A program made the translations under genes and the position numbers. Positions 7,485-7,585 of a DNA stretch of 7,585 nt are shown piece after piece. The notes under the pieces are model-generated. The model was not told the DNA's origin. It ran no database searches and saw only the letters and a list, made by a program, of their open reading frames with translations. Position 1 is the stretch's first letter, and each line of letters begins with the position of its first letter. Origin of the DNA: an uncultured Gammaproteobacteria bacterium (GTDB taxonomy: Bacteria > Pseudomonadota > Gammaproteobacteria > Pseudomonadales > Litorivicinaceae); contig CAJXXD010000035.1 in assembly GCA_913062835.1 (NCBI GenBank), forward strand, positions 1-7,585. Direction: 5' to 3'.

Positions 7485-7585
7485 TCAGAAGAGCACAACC
7501 CAAGGGTGCGCCGGGTGAAAAGCGTACATTGATCAACGAAGAAATTCGTGCACCTCAGGTGCGTTTGATCGGCCCGACAGGGGAA
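7484..7585 (+). CDS. infC: Translation initiation factor IF3, 5' part with AUC start
   Basis: IF3 binds the 30S subunit, keeps it apart from 50S and checks initiator tRNA and start-codon pairing. The window holds the first 34 codons of its N-terminal domain, and the gene continues past the end. The reading frame contains LINEEIRAPQVRLIGPTGE, which matches the IF3 start region (INGEIRAQEVRLTGLEGE in E. coli). No in-frame ATG exists; the next usable codons, TTG 7529 and GTG 7559, would cut into the conserved part. ATC at 7484, with GGAG 8 bases before, gives the expected Arg-rich extension. It shares one base with the thrS stop (TAATC). infC characteristically uses AUU, AUC or AUA so that IF3 represses its own translation, and the same control is inferred here. 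The thrS-infC order is the standard one. Confidence 0.93.
   Translation, partial: MRRAQPKGAPGEKRTLINEEIRAPQVRLIGPTGE

Overview
The window looks like core chromosome of a gammaproteobacterium. It ends with a tRNA-Val, thrS, infC order, and the tRNA-Val and the threonyl-tRNA synthetase resemble those of Pseudomonas/Oceanospirillales-type bacteria. The genus cannot be fixed from the sequence alone. All genes lie on the + strand and the DNA is densely coding.

Left edge (1-249): bases 46-91 are an intact 3' half of a tRNA-Asn(GUU), from anticodon loop to CCA. The sequence before it does not supply the 5' half. This is what an integrase leaves when an island or prophage inserts in a tRNA gene, so the left edge probably marks one end of an integrated element lying mostly outside the window. 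The short 5' flank forms an inverted repeat with the anticodon region. The rest, to base 249, is the leader of the first operon.

Operon 1 (250-5367): five genes are packed with overlaps or gaps of only a few bases. They are a HupE/UreJ-family nickel/cobalt permease, a second membrane protein that seems to be a degenerate relative of it, the excision-repair helicase UvrB, a TehA/SLAC1-type (TDT family) channel or transporter, and a UDP-glucuronate 4-epimerase-type sugar epimerase. The functions are unrelated. Tight spacing implies co-transcription, and no terminator is visible at the end of the set.

Operon 2 (5374-7585): a near-consensus sigma70 promoter with a GC-rich discriminator drives tRNA-Val(GAC). 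The tRNA is followed after 53 bases by thrS, with no obvious second promoter or terminator between them, so tRNA and synthetase mRNA are probably made as one precursor. infC (translation initiation factor IF3) begins at the thrS stop with a non-canonical AUC start codon, the hallmark of IF3 autoregulation, and runs off the window end.

Apart from the tRNA-Asn remnant, this is mostly ordinary housekeeping sequence. I do not see a new defence or mobile system inside the window. The points most worth a second look are the probable island boundary at the left edge, the HupE-like gene pair, and the tRNA-Val/thrS dicistron with its possible leader hairpin.
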